From assembly GCA_000687675.1 (NCBI GenBank), contig JHWS01000002.1:305491-369490 (forward strand): a stretch of DNA of 64,000 nt. The letters run 5' to 3'. The notes under the pieces are model-generated. The model worked only from the letters and a program-made list of their open reading frames with translations. It was not told where the DNA came from and made no database searches. Source of the DNA: Lachnospiraceae bacterium NC2008. GTDB lineage: Bacteria > Bacillota > Clostridia > Lachnospirales > Lachnospiraceae. This document shows positions 26,377 through 36,591 of this stretch, piece by piece. The number at the start of each line of letters is the position of its first letter. The stretch's first letter is position 1. Position numbers and translations under genes: made by a program.

Positions 26377-28008
26377 ATGCCTATTACAGAAATTCTTGAA
26401 GATAATTGCAGAAAATTTGGCAATGATGTTGCTCTTGTCGAGATCAACCCCGCAATTAAAGAGATAAGACGTATTACATGGAAAGAATACGATCTTATGG
26501 AGCCTAACAGAGCTGTCAGCTATAGACGTGAAATCACTTGGAACGTATTTAATGAGAAGGCAAACCGTTTTGCCAATATGCTTCTTTCAAGAGGTGTTAA
26601 GAAAGGTGACAAGGTTGCTATTCTTCTTATGAACTGCCTTGAATGGCTTCCAATATACTTTGGTATATTAAAAACAGGAGCTCTTGCAGTTCCTCTTAAC
26701 TTTAGATATGCATCAGATGAGATTGAATACTGTCTTAACTTATCAGAGTCTGATGTGCTTGTATTTGGTCCAGAATTTATAGGCCGAGTTGAAGAAATCG
26801 CTGAAACTATCAGCAAGAACAGACTCCTCTTCTATGTTGGAGATAACTGTCCATCATTTGCAGAGGATTACAACTCTCTTACAGCTAACTGTTCAAGCAG
26901 CTCACCTGACATAAAGCTTACTGATGCTGACGATGCTGCTATCTACTTTTCATCAGGAACAACAGGTTTTCCTAAGGCTATACTTCATAACCATGAAAGC
27001 CTTATGCACGCTGCCAGAGTTGAGCAGAATCATCATGGTCAGACTAAGGATGATGTATTCCTTTGCATACCACCACTCTACCACACAGGTGCTAAGATGC
27101 ACTGGTTTGGTTCATTCCTAGTAGGTGGTAAAGCAGTTCTTCTAAAAGGAACAAAACCTGAATATATCCTTAATACTGTATCTCAGGAAGGTTGTACTAT
27201 CGTATGGCTTCTAGTTCCATGGGCTCAGGATATACTTGATGCTATTGACAGGGGAGAGATTGATATAAGCAAACTAGTACTCGAGCAGTGGAGGCTTATG
27301 CATATAGGTGCTCAGCCAGTTCCACAGAGTCTTATTAAGAGATGGCTTAAAGTATTCCCACACCATGACTATGATACAAACTATGGTCTTTCAGAATCAA
27401 TCGGACCTGGTGCTGTACATCTTGGTATTGGTAATATTGAAAAAGTTGGTGCTATCGGCATCCCTGGATATGGCTGGGAAGTAAGAATCGTAAATAACGG
27501 TCAGGATGTTAAGCAGGGCGAAGTTGGTGAACTCCTTCTTAAAGGACCTGGTGTCATGACCTGCTACTACAATGATCCTAAGGCCACAGCTGAAACACTT
27601 AAAGATGGCTGGCTCTATACTGGAGATATGGCTAAGATGGATGAAGATGGCTTCATCTTCCTTGTAGACAGAAAGAAAGATGTTATCATCTCTGGTGGAG
27701 AAAACATATACCCAGTTCAGATTGAGGACTTCCTTAGAACAAATGAAAAGATTAATGACGTTGCAGTTATCGGTCTTCCAGATAAACGTCTTGGTGAGAT
27801 TACCTGTGCTATCATTCAGCTTAAAGAAGGTCAGACATCATCTGAAGATGAGATGAACGAATTCTGTATGGCTCTTCCTCGTTACAAGAGACCAAAGCAG
27901 ATTATCTTTGCTGATGTACCTCGAAATCCAACAGGTAAAATTGAAAAGCCAAAGCTTCGTAAGATTTACGGCGGTGAAAACCTGGTTGACGCTGAAAATA
28001 AGTCTTGA
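26377..28008 (+). CDS. Acyl-CoA synthetase (class I adenylate-forming ligase)
   Basis: A 543-residue cytoplasmic enzyme that activates a carboxylic acid with ATP and joins it to CoA. Core motifs: YFSSGTTGFPKA (about 191-202), the acyl-binding YGLSES near 345, YTGDMA, the hinge DRKKDVIISGGENIYP near 430, and the C-terminal lysine in NPTGKIEKPKLR. An N-terminal stretch of about 35 residues, EINPAIKEIRRITWKEY and on, precedes the usual ANL start. The substrate (fatty, aromatic or dicarboxylic acid) cannot be told from sequence. It is one of only two plus-strand protein genes, flanked by its own promoter region and terminator, with GGAGGAAGG before the ATG. Confidence 0.85.
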   Translation: MPITEILEDNCRKFGNDVALVEINPAIKEIRRITWKEYDLMEPNRAVSYRREITWNVFNEKANRFANMLLSRGVKKGDKVAILLMNCLEWLPIYFGILKTGALAVPLNFRYASDEIEYCLNLSESDVLVFGPEFIGRVEEIAETISKNRLLFYVGDNCPSFAEDYNSLTANCSSSSPDIKLTDADDAAIYFSSGTTGFPKAILHNHESLMHAARVEQNHHGQTKDDVFLCIPPLYHTGAKMHWFGSFLVGGKAVLLKGTKPEYILNTVSQEGCTIVWLLVPWAQDILDAIDRGEIDISKLVLEQWRLMHIGAQPVPQSLIKRWLKVFPHHDYDTNYGLSESIGPGAVHLGIGNIEKVGAIGIPGYGWEVRIVNNGQDVKQGEVGELLLKGPGVMTCYYNDPKATAETLKDGWLYTGDMAKMDEDGFIFLVDRKKDVIISGGENIYPVQIEDFLRTNEKINDVAVIGLPDKRLGEITCAIIQLKEGQTSSEDEMNEFCMALPRYKRPKQIIFADVPRNPTGKIEKPKLRKIYGGENLVDAENKS

Positions 28009-28038
28009 TGAATACTTAAAAAATATTTTGACAAAGTT

Positions 28039-28070
28039 AAAGCTACTGGTTTGAGCCAGTAGCTTTTTTT
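28039..28070 (+). terminator. Terminator of the acyl-CoA synthetase gene
   Basis: Eleven-base stem AAAGCTACTGG / CCAGTAGCTTT with a six-base loop, followed by a T run on the plus strand. It may also stop the convergent GLUG gene weakly. Confidence 0.88.
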
Positions 28071-28090
28071 CAGTTTATTATCTTAAACCC

Positions 28091-28100
28091 GGCGAGACCT
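28091..28100. repeat. Short shared intergenic motif (copy 2, inverted)
   Basis: GGCGAGACCT, the reverse complement of AGGTCTCGCC at 17399-17408. Similarity continues weakly into the flank (CCGGGTTTAA here, CCAGTTTGAA there). It sits in the gap between two convergent genes. Confidence 0.25.
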
Positions 28101-28144
28101 AAGGCGAAGATATTTTGCTCCAAATTGCCAAACGCTACGAGGAA

Positions 28145-31100
28145 CTAGTTTTCGTTTACACGTGCCATCATATCTCTTTTACGTATTTCTTCTTCACGTT
28201 CTTTAAGTAGTTTCTTAAGCTTTCTACGTTTTATAGTAGATATTATCAGGATAATTATAAGAAGTAATACTATGCCAGCAATGTAGTAATAGGTATAATC
28301 CTTATCAACTGTTACTACAGCAAATGATGCTCCATAAGGTATAGTACAGGTTATATATGAACCGTCTACTGCGCTGTCGACTTTACTCCATTTATCATCC
28401 TGAAGGATGTATATCTCAGCATCCTTAGCCTTGTCTCCTACATAGAAATGTCCTGTTAATCCATTAAGATTAAGTCCGTCTACATTGGTTAAAGACCAGG
28501 AATATGCATATTTAAGTTTTTCACCTTTTTCAAGAGCCTCTGGGCCGGAGATTTCCTTCATATTCAGTGCTGACTCTTCGTAGAACTCACCTGAAACCAG
28601 GAACATAGCACCGCCGTCATCATTAAGGATGCTAGATGCCAACGACTGATTCCAAGGTATGTACTTAGCATTGATAGTTGTATTGCTCTTTATGATTTCA
28701 TTCTCTGGTTCTTCCCATCTTACATAGTATCCTGGCTTATCTTCCAGTTTTGGATAATCCTCACTTATAAGGCTGCTTCCATATGGTATAGAAGACTCAG
28801 TTATAAGTTCATCATCTGCAGTAAATGTAACCTTAACATAATCAAATATCTCCGGCTTGCCTTCCATAGAGATGATTTCATCATAGGTTGACCTTTCTGC
28901 TCTGCCCTGATAGCTGATACCATCAATACCTTCATAGTTATCATTGATAAAGTAGTTATCTTTAACTGTACCATCTTCAGTAACAAAGCCTGCTATACAG
29001 CCAAGATATTCTCCGTCTGCTTCAAGATCACTAAGAGATATACACTCAGTAATATTAACACCATATCCGGTAATTCCACCTACATATGCTTTTCCTGTAA
29101 GTCTTGATAAGCTGTAACAAAGCCATACACTACCTTTACTTTGGCCAACAACTCCACCAGTGTAGTCTCCTGCTTCTGTTGATATATTGCCATAGCATTC
29201 GCAGCTATAAACAAGGCCGAATTCCTGCGAGCCTGATATACCGCCAACACAGTTACGCTTTGAAGTTATAGTACCATCATTTTCACAGTAAATAATAATG
29301 TCATTAACAGAAGTTCTAAGTCTTATATTAAGTTTTTCAGTAAGATCAATATCAAGCTCAGGGTCTGCTTCATACTCAATATTCATGGTACCTGCTATAC
29401 CACCTATATTGATATCTCCTTCAACGCTGCCATTATTAACACATCTTGATATAACTCCATTGGCACTTATAGTATCGAGAGATGAAACATCATAAATCAG
29501 GTCTTTATTTCCTGTGATTGATTCTATATCCTCTGAAAGCATATCAGACATATGATTTAACTGGCCGCTGGCTTCATTGATAGATGCAAGAATCTTACTG
29601 GTACCAGAATCCACTGAATTAACAAGATTCTGTAGGTTATCATAATTTCCGTTATCCTTAATATTATTGGCAAACTTCTGAGCTGCATCTGCTGCTGAAT
29701 TGGCAGAAACCGAATATGTGCTTTGAAGCTTATCCATGTTGTCATATAAGGACTTCAGGTTCTTTTGAAGTTCATCTGCTGTAGATTTGTTAGCACTGAC
29801 ACTTTCAATATGGTCTTTAGCATCCTTAAGCTTCTTATAGTCTTCAGCAGAGATATTCTTAATATTCTTGATATCCCCTAAGTCTTTGATATTATACTTC
29901 TTCTGAAGTTTTTCTATATCTTCTATTTCTTCCTTTGTTGGAACAGACTTTGCAAGCTTCTTTTCTTCTTCTGAAAGTGCTTCGATATTCTTAATTGCTT
30001 TATTAATACTAACAATATAAGCCTTTGCTTCAGGACTATTATCAGATACACTCTTTGATATCTCATCAACAGTAGATTTTATACTATCCAGATCCTTGCC
30101 ATAAGAATCAACTAGGTTATTAAGGTATTTTGATGAATCACTTGTAGCCGAATTGATAGCTGAGTTAATACCTGTTATAGAATCTGATAATCTGTTAATC
30201 TCATCCTTAGTGCTACTTAGCTTGTCATTAAGATACTCAGATTCTATATATGGCTCAGCCTGTCCAACTATACCGCCTACATCCTTACGTCCATATACAT
30301 CACCCTCGTTACTACATCCTATAACTTCACCGCTTTGTCTACCGCAGATGCCGCCTACGTTATATCCAGAGTGATTGTATCCGATAGTTCCATCGTTGAA
30401 ACAAGCTGTTATTATTCCTGATGAACCACCTGCAATACCACCCATATCATTACGGTTCATCATACTTTTTGTTATGTTAAATGCTCCAACATCAACGCTG
30501 TCACCTATATCAACAGATGAATCCAGCTCAGATATATTAACATTGCCATTGTTCTCGCTGTCAGAAATTATGCCGGCATTGAATCCACAGATACCGCCTG
30601 TATAGTCAGTACCAAGAACTGTAGCATTCTGGCTGCAGGAAGTAATTATGGCGTCATTCTTATTAAAGCCAACGATACCTCCAACCTTCTTATCACCTTT
30701 GATAGAACCCGTATATGAGCAGCTTGATACTGTTCCATAGTTAACACCGCAGATACCGCCAATATTAGTAGCGCTGCCCGATGCCTCTACGTTTGCCTCA
30801 ACATGAAGGTCCTCTACTAAGCCAAGCTTACCTATATATCTGAAGAAACCATAATCAGAACCTACATAATCAGGATTCTTAACCTTAATTGTATGGCCAT
30901 CACCTTTAAAGGTTCCATTAAAGTAAGGTACGCCTTTATAGTTCTTAATATCAATATCAAGATCTCTGGTTAATACGAATGTCTTTCCAACACTGTAGCT
31001 ATCAAGTTTACAGTTATCGATAAATTCATTAAAATCATCAAGATCATTAATCTTTATAATTTCATCTACACTAACGATACCTGTATTATCATCTTCCACC

Positions 31101-31246
31101 TTATTATCAGAAGTCTGATTAGTAGTTCCATCTTTCCCCTTATCAGCTAAAGGAGAAGCCATAACATCTAATACATTAGAAGAAATGATACTGATAAGAA
31201 GAAGTGCTATGATATGTTTTTTTATGGAAATAAGATGTTTTCTCAT
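28145..31246 (-). CDS. GLUG-repeat surface protein with internal coiled coil and C-terminal membrane anchor
   Basis: A 1033-residue exported protein with a signal peptide (about 1-31, ending VMASPLA). GLUG-type beta repeats fill about 80-330 (glycine-rich units such as GGICGVNYG, GGIVGFNK and GGIAGGSSG). A long helical, Ser/Lys-rich segment follows (about 335-570), then a second GLUG block (about 590-790, GGISGSQE, GGVVGQSKG). Beta-rich C-terminal domains and one transmembrane helix near residue 995, with a charged cytoplasmic tail, complete it. The start overlaps the stop of the MMPL gene (TAATG) with AAAGGAGG before it, so the two are translationally coupled. The role is unknown; the coupling suggests an accessory or cargo of the exporter. 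Confidence 0.8.
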   Translation of the reverse strand: MRKHLISIKKHIIALLLISIISSNVLDVMASPLADKGKDGTTNQTSDNKVEDDNTGIVSVDEIIKINDLDDFNEFIDNCKLDSYSVGKTFVLTRDLDIDIKNYKGVPYFNGTFKGDGHTIKVKNPDYVGSDYGFFRYIGKLGLVEDLHVEANVEASGSATNIGGICGVNYGTVSSCSYTGSIKGDKKVGGIVGFNKNDAIITSCSQNATVLGTDYTGGICGFNAGIISDSENNGNVNISELDSSVDIGDSVDVGAFNITKSMMNRNDMGGIAGGSSGIITACFNDGTIGYNHSGYNVGGICGRQSGEVIGCSNEGDVYGRKDVGGIVGQAEPYIESEYLNDKLSSTKDEINRLSDSITGINSAINSATSDSSKYLNNLVDSYGKDLDSIKSTVDEISKSVSDNSPEAKAYIVSINKAIKNIEALSEEEKKLAKSVPTKEEIEDIEKLQKKYNIKDLGDIKNIKNISAEDYKKLKDAKDHIESVSANKSTADELQKNLKSLYDNMDKLQSTYSVSANSAADAAQKFANNIKDNGNYDNLQNLVNSVDSGTSKILASINEASGQLNHMSDMLSEDIESITGNKDLIYDVSSLDTISANGVISRCVNNGSVEGDINIGGIAGTMNIEYEADPELDIDLTEKLNIRLRTSVNDIIIYCENDGTITSKRNCVGGISGSQEFGLVYSCECYGNISTEAGDYTGGVVGQSKGSVWLCYSLSRLTGKAYVGGITGYGVNITECISLSDLEADGEYLGCIAGFVTEDGTVKDNYFINDNYEGIDGISYQGRAERSTYDEIISMEGKPEIFDYVKVTFTADDELITESSIPYGSSLISEDYPKLEDKPGYYVRWEEPENEIIKSNTTINAKYIPWNQSLASSILNDDGGAMFLVSGEFYEESALNMKEISGPEALEKGEKLKYAYSWSLTNVDGLNLNGLTGHFYVGDKAKDAEIYILQDDKWSKVDSAVDGSYITCTIPYGASFAVVTVDKDYTYYYIAGIVLLLIIILIISTIKRRKLKKLLKEREEEIRKRDMMARVNEN

Positions 31247-33780
31247 TAGTTCTTACCTCCTTTATTATCTTTATTAATCTTATCAAGATTTAGTTCAAGA
31301 AGTGAACCATCTGTGTCATCTTCTTCATCATCTTCCTGTTCATTTATCTCACCTTTTCTTGAAGGAAGAAGACTTTCAACTATTACTCTCATCTCACCCT
31401 GAACAGAACCGTTAACATCTGCATCTATAACACCATTAACAAATCCCTTTATGTGACCGGCTACAGCAATCTTACCTGAAGCTTCTTTAGTCTCACGCTG
31501 AAGGTTAATAGCAAGAGCAGTCTTTTCAATAAGAGTATCACCCAGCATAAGAATCTGAGGAAGAACAAATAATACCAAGAAAATAGATATTATGGTTCCT
31601 CGTCCAAGTGCTATACCGATAGCAGCAACTGTTGGATCAGTTGAAATATTACCAATTAAGAAACCGGCACTTACTAAGATTGAACCTGAAGTAAATATTG
31701 TTGGAAATGCCTGGTTAATAGTTTCTGTAACTGCATTCTTAAGACTCATCTCTTTCTTAAGAACAAGATATCTTGAAGATATAACAATAGCGTAGTCAAT
31801 TGTTGCACCCATCTGAATAGCTGAAATAATCAGATAAGCAATAAAGTATACGCCCTGTCCCTCAAGTGCAGGTATAGAGAAGTTAATCCATATTGATCCC
31901 TGTATGGTTATAACAAGAAGTACAGGAAGACCTGCCGACTGGAAAGTAAAGAATAGAATTACCAGTACAAAAAGGAAGGTTAATATACTAATTACCAGGT
32001 TATCTGTAGCAAATGAATCCTTTAAGTCCTTACAGCTTGTTGAGCCGCCAACAAGAATAATATTACCTGTACCGTAATATTCCTCTCCTGTTTCTCTTAT
32101 AGTCTTCATAGCATCATAAATCTCATTGCCCTCAACAGGAAGTGACAGATTAAGAACAATTCTTGAATAGTTCTCACCCTTAAGCTGAAGCTGGGCATCA
32201 TCTAATTTTTCATGAAGTTCATTAAGTGTCTTATCAAGGTCCGCGCTAAGCTTTACATATCCCTGCTTATACTGATCATATAGGAATACAAACATATCTA
32301 GTATAGGTACTGAATAATCATCAATACCGGTAATAACTGGACCATACTGTTCCTGTCCGTATGCATAAGCAGCATATAAGAACTCAGCTACTTCCACATC
32401 AAGATCTGCAAGTTCAGCAAACTGTCTTGGCGTTATCTTCTCCGTTAAAGTATATTCATCATTGATTTTCTGATTAGCCAGTCCAAGCGCTGATGTAACA
32501 TAAGGAAGTTTTTCAAGTTTTCTTATATATTTAGCCTCAGACTCATAGTCCCCAACAGGAACCATAACTACAAGCTGGTTAGATGAACCGAAGTTTTCTT
32601 CAATCTTCTCAGTAGCTATTCTGCTTTCAGATTTCTTGGCACTTTCTACTGATTTAGTATCATATAAGTACTGGCAGTTATTAGATATAATAAATCCTGC
32701 AACCAAGACAACTGCAAATATAGGTGGAATAATCCACTTTGTAAGTGAAGCAAACTTACCTACAAAAGATATCTTTGGAACATAACATTTATGTCTGGTT
32801 TTATCAATTAAGTTTGAAAAGATAAGTAATATACCAGGCATAAAGAAGAAAACTGCAACCAGGGAGAACAATATAGCTTTAACTAGAACGAATCCCATAT
32901 CATATCCTAGCTTAAACTGCATAAACATCATTGCAAGCATACCAGATACTGTAGTAAGACATGATGAACTGATTTCCGGAATAGCCTTGGATAAAGCAAC
33001 TTTACATGCTTCAACCGCAGGCATTTTCTCATGTTCTTCCATATATCTGTCGCAAAGGATGATGGCATAATCAATAGCAAGGGCAAGCTGAAGAACAACT
33101 GCGATGGAATCAGTAACTGAAGATATAGTGCCCATCCAGTAGTTTGTACCTTTATTTAAAATAGCGGCCATACCAAAAGTGAGAAGTAATACAGGAATCT
33201 GTGCAAATGCATGGGTTGAAATCAGTAAAACCAGAACAATTATAATTACTGAAAGAATAAGAATAATTCTAATATCATTATTAAGAGATTCGGAATTGCG
33301 TTCCTCTTCTCCTATAGTAGTTTCTATGTAATAATCATGGTTACTTAGAAGTTCTTTAATATCATCTATTGCTTTTATAGAAGCCTTGTCTTCCGCTTCA
33401 CCATCTACTGTAACATCAATAAGGGCATAGGTTCCCTTATAGTGGTCTGTATCATTATCAAAAGTTACAGATTTAACATTCTTTACCTTGAGAAATGAAT
33501 CAGCCAGCTCTTTTGCCTGATCATAGGTAACACTGGTAACCATAACCTTGGCACTGCCATAAGTTACAAATTCATTATTCATGGTATCAAGACCGATACG
33601 GGTCTCGGATGTTTTAGGCAGGTATTTGGTAATATCCTGATTAACCTTTACCCGGTTAAAACATAAAACGCAGTAAATCACTGCAAATATAAAAAGTATA
33701 AGGATTGCCTTTCGTTTGTTAACAATGAAGCTGGCAACCTTATACCAAAAGCTGTCGTTCTCTTTCTTTTCTTCCTTCAT
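31246..33780 (-). CDS. MMPL/RND-superfamily transporter
   Basis: An 844-residue polytopic membrane protein with the internal duplication of the MMPL/RND group: each half has one N-terminal helix, a large extracytoplasmic loop, then a five-helix bundle. The proton-relay Asp-Tyr pair occurs in both halves (LALAIDYAIILCDRY and MGATIDYAIVISSRY). A hydrophilic acidic tail of about 90 residues follows the last helix. The family exports lipids or other hydrophobic or surface molecules. The gene lies 25 bases after xpt and overlaps the GLUG gene. The substrate is unknown. Confidence 0.88.
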   Translation of the reverse strand: MKEEKKENDSFWYKVASFIVNKRKAILILFIFAVIYCVLCFNRVKVNQDITKYLPKTSETRIGLDTMNNEFVTYGSAKVMVTSVTYDQAKELADSFLKVKNVKSVTFDNDTDHYKGTYALIDVTVDGEAEDKASIKAIDDIKELLSNHDYYIETTIGEEERNSESLNNDIRIILILSVIIIVLVLLISTHAFAQIPVLLLTFGMAAILNKGTNYWMGTISSVTDSIAVVLQLALAIDYAIILCDRYMEEHEKMPAVEACKVALSKAIPEISSSCLTTVSGMLAMMFMQFKLGYDMGFVLVKAILFSLVAVFFFMPGILLIFSNLIDKTRHKCYVPKISFVGKFASLTKWIIPPIFAVVLVAGFIISNNCQYLYDTKSVESAKKSESRIATEKIEENFGSSNQLVVMVPVGDYESEAKYIRKLEKLPYVTSALGLANQKINDEYTLTEKITPRQFAELADLDVEVAEFLYAAYAYGQEQYGPVITGIDDYSVPILDMFVFLYDQYKQGYVKLSADLDKTLNELHEKLDDAQLQLKGENYSRIVLNLSLPVEGNEIYDAMKTIRETGEEYYGTGNIILVGGSTSCKDLKDSFATDNLVISILTFLFVLVILFFTFQSAGLPVLLVITIQGSIWINFSIPALEGQGVYFIAYLIISAIQMGATIDYAIVISSRYLVLKKEMSLKNAVTETINQAFPTIFTSGSILVSAGFLIGNISTDPTVAAIGIALGRGTIISIFLVLFVLPQILMLGDTLIEKTALAINLQRETKEASGKIAVAGHIKGFVNGVIDADVNGSVQGEMRVIVESLLPSRKGEINEQEDDEEDDTDGSLLELNLDKINKDNKGGKN

Positions 33781-33805
33781 AGATATCTCATCTCCCCATC
33801 TTGTT

Positions 33806-34384
33806 TCAATGTCTGAATATTATCTCTCCTGTTTCATCATTCATTGATTCTACTATAGCAAGTGATTCTACCTGATAGCCCCTCTCTCTAAGGCTCTTAC
33901 CACCGTCCTGGAATCCTTTTTCAATAGCAATACCGATTCCTTCTATGCTGGCACCAGAAGATTCAATAATCTCTATAAGCCCATTGACTGCACAGCCATT
34001 AGCAAGGAAATCGTCGATAATAAGTACATGATCATCACTTGAAAGATACTTTTTAGATACAATAACATCATATACCCTATTATGAGTAAATGACTGAATC
34101 TTTGTATTGTATGTCGAACCATCCAGATTAATTGACTGAGACTTCTTTGCAAATACTACAGGAACATCAAAATACTGCGCAGTTATAGCTGCTATACCTA
34201 TACCTGAAGCTTCAATAGTAAGAATCTTTGTAATATTCTTATCTGCAAAAAGTCTTTTAAATTCCTTTCCCATCTCATTGTAAAGCTTAATATCAAGCTG
34301 ATGATTAAGGAAAGAGTCTACCTTAAGGACATTACCCTTCTTAACAACTCCATCTTTGCTTATTCTCTCTTCTAATAGTTTCAT
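33806..34384 (-). CDS. xpt: Xanthine phosphoribosyltransferase
   Basis: Salvages xanthine to XMP with PRPP. It has 192 residues, the usual length. The PRPP loop [16 protein letters not shown] lies near residue 122 and [15 protein letters not shown] near 56. It is the last gene of the nucleoside importer operon, 24 bases after the second permease, which links purine uptake to salvage. No purine riboswitch precedes it here; Bacillus xpt has one. Confidence 0.93.
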   Translation of the reverse strand: MKLLEERISKDGVVKKGNVLKVDSFLNHQLDIKLYNEMGKEFKRLFADKNITKILTIEASGIGIAAITAQYFDVPVVFAKKSQSINLDGSTYNTKIQSFTHNRVYDVIVSKKYLSSDDHVLIIDDFLANGCAVNGLIEIIESSGASIEGIGIAIEKGFQDGGKSLRERGYQVESLAIVESMNDETGEIIFRH

Positions 34385-34408
34385 AGTATTTCTCCACCAA
34401 AAATATTA

Positions 34409-35401
34409 TTAACGTTCTTCTCTAAAATACGGCAGTCCCAACTTGGCCGGTGGCTGATTTTCCCGTTTATTACGCATACTTGAAAGGATAAGAACTACAA
34501 GAGTAACAACATAAGGAATCATCTTGTAAAGTTCCTTGTACTCCATGTGTCCCATACTTGGAATATATAAGTAAAGAATATAAAGTCCACCAAATAATAT
34601 AGATGCAAATATACCTACATCAGGCTTCCATATAGCAAATATAACAAGGGCAATTGCAAGCCATCCTCTGTCACCAAATGCATCGTTAGACCAGATACCG
34701 CAGGCATAGTCCATAACATAATATAAACCACCTAGACCAGCAATCATACAACCTATACATGTTGCAAGGTATTTATACTTACTAACGCTGATACCAGCTG
34801 CATCAGCAGTTTCAGGGCTTTCACCTACAGCTCTAAGATGAAGACCAACTCTAGTCTTCTTAAGAACAATAGCTGCAACTATAGAAACTATAATTGCAAG
34901 ATAGGCTAAGAAGCTGTATGAAAGGAATACCTTACCAAACCAGCCCATACTCTTAGCAAACGGAAGCTTAGCGCTAAAGCAGGCACTTGTTCTAGAAAGT
35001 GCAATTGAAGGAACATCAAGTCCTGAAATCTTAATAAGCGACTCACCAAAGAAGTTACCAAAACCAACACCGAATGTAGTCATGGCAAGACCTGTTACAT
35101 TCTGATTAGCCTTAAGTGTTACTGTAAGGAATGAATATAAAAGTCCCATAAGTAATGAGCCAAATAATGAGCAAATTAGCGGAATAAACACAGCAAGGAA
35201 AGGATTGAGATTACCCTTACCAACTGACTGCTCATAGTAGAATGATCCTATAACACCACTCATGGCGCCAACGTACATAACACCTGGAATACCAAGGTTA
35301 AGGTTACCTGACTTCTGAGTAATTATTTCACCTGTTGAACCAAACATAAGAGGGATGCCCTGAGCTACTGCTCTAGGAATGAAAGATACTAAATTAAACA
35401 T
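34409..35401 (-). CDS. nupQ: Nucleoside ABC transporter permease (NupQ-like)
   Basis: A 330-residue permease of the BPD_transp_2 type with about nine hydrophobic segments. It shares the sequence GITLGKPGNLNLGIPG-like region (QKSGNLNLGIPGVMYVG) near residue 30 and the cytoplasmic EAA-like loop RAVGESPETADAAGISV near 192. It forms the membrane pore with the other permease. Its ATG overlaps the upstream permease stop (TAATG). Confidence 0.9.
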   Translation of the reverse strand: MFNLVSFIPRAVAQGIPLMFGSTGEIITQKSGNLNLGIPGVMYVGAMSGVIGSFYYEQSVGKGNLNPFLAVFIPLICSLFGSLLMGLLYSFLTVTLKANQNVTGLAMTTFGVGFGNFFGESLIKISGLDVPSIALSRTSACFSAKLPFAKSMGWFGKVFLSYSFLAYLAIIVSIVAAIVLKKTRVGLHLRAVGESPETADAAGISVSKYKYLATCIGCMIAGLGGLYYVMDYACGIWSNDAFGDRGWLAIALVIFAIWKPDVGIFASILFGGLYILYLYIPSMGHMEYKELYKMIPYVVTLVVLILSSMRNKRENQPPAKLGLPYFREER

Positions 35402-36591
35402 TATTCTTCATCCTCCTTCTCTTCATTTGCTGTGGCTTTATCTTTAATTTTTTCAGTGCTATTTTCTTTAGCCTCCGCCTTAGCTGTATTTACAGTTGCT
35501 TCGGCACTGTTCTTTTTAAATATAACCTTATATCTTATGAAGAATTCGCAGCCTATGATAAAGAATAAGATAATACCTGTTATCATATCCGAGAATGATT
35601 CATTTACACCAAAGCTTGTTGCTATAGCACTTGCTCCTCTATCAAGGAATATAATAAGTAAACTTGTAAGTACCATAACAAATGGATTAAACTGTGCAAG
35701 CCAAGAAACCATAACTGCAGTAAATCCCTGGCCGCCAACTATAGTAGTTGTAAGTGTATGATTTACAGAACCTACAAGCAAAAGGCCAACCACGCCGCAA
35801 AGTGCACCTGAAAGGCATACAGTACGAACTATAACCTTACCAACCTTGATACCGGCATATCTTGCAGTCTGAACGCTGCCACCAAGAACTGCAATCTCAT
35901 AACCGTGCTTTGTATACTTAAGATATATATACATAATTACTGTAATAACAGCAGCTACAATAATAGAAAGAAGGAATTTGTTACCCATAGGATCAACAAG
36001 CCAACCAACATGGGAATCCTGACAAATCATACCAATCTTTCCTGAACCCTTTGGAACTTCCCACTTAATAATAAAGAAGGCAACTAACTGGGTTGCTATA
36101 TAGTTCATCATCAGAGTAGACAGAGTTTCATTGGTATTCCACACCGCCTTACAAATTGCTGGGATAAATGCCCAAAAGGCACCAGCAAATATACTTGTTA
36201 CTATCATAAGAAGAACTATAACAGGGTCTGGAATCTTGTCTTCAAGACATATCATACAAGCAGCTGCAGCAAGAGCACCGGCAAGAACCTGTCCCTCACC
36301 ACCTATATTCCAGAAGCACATCTTAAATGCTGGAGTTAAAGCAAGTGATATAAGTAAAAGAATAGATAAATCTCTTAAAGTGAACCAGGTCTTTCTCTCT
36401 GTTCCAAATGCTCCCTGGAACATTGTATAATAAACATCAAAAGGATTATCACCAGTAAGAGCTGTTGTAAGTATGGCACATACAACAAGAGCTATAAGTA
36501 TAGCTATAATTCTTATTCCAACTGACTGCCATGCAGGAAGAGTGTCTCTTTTAACAATGTGGAATAAAGGCTCGCGTCTTTTGTTTTCCAT
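35401..36591 (-). CDS. nupP: Nucleoside ABC transporter permease (NupP-like)
   Basis: A 396-residue multi-pass permease and partner of the NupQ-like protein. The coupling loop reads AVLGGSVQTARYAGIKVGKV. A charged Lys/Glu/Ala-rich cytoplasmic tail of about 40 residues ends the protein. It overlaps both neighbours by one base (TAATG), so ATPase and permeases are translationally coupled. Confidence 0.9.
   Translation of the reverse strand: MENKRREPLFHIVKRDTLPAWQSVGIRIIAILIALVVCAILTTALTGDNPFDVYYTMFQGAFGTERKTWFTLRDLSILLLISLALTPAFKMCFWNIGGEGQVLAGALAAAACMICLEDKIPDPVIVLLMIVTSIFAGAFWAFIPAICKAVWNTNETLSTLMMNYIATQLVAFFIIKWEVPKGSGKIGMICQDSHVGWLVDPMGNKFLLSIIVAAVITVIMYIYLKYTKHGYEIAVLGGSVQTARYAGIKVGKVIVRTVCLSGALCGVVGLLLVGSVNHTLTTTIVGGQGFTAVMVSWLAQFNPFVMVLTSLLIIFLDRGASAIATSFGVNESFSDMITGIILFFIIGCEFFIRYKVIFKKNSAEATVNTAKAEAKENSTEKIKDKATANEEKEDEE

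Noticed and set aside
34385..34408. Possible purine riboswitch before xpt
   Set aside because: The gap is only 24 bases, and the leader before the importer operon lacks the conserved purine aptamer core.
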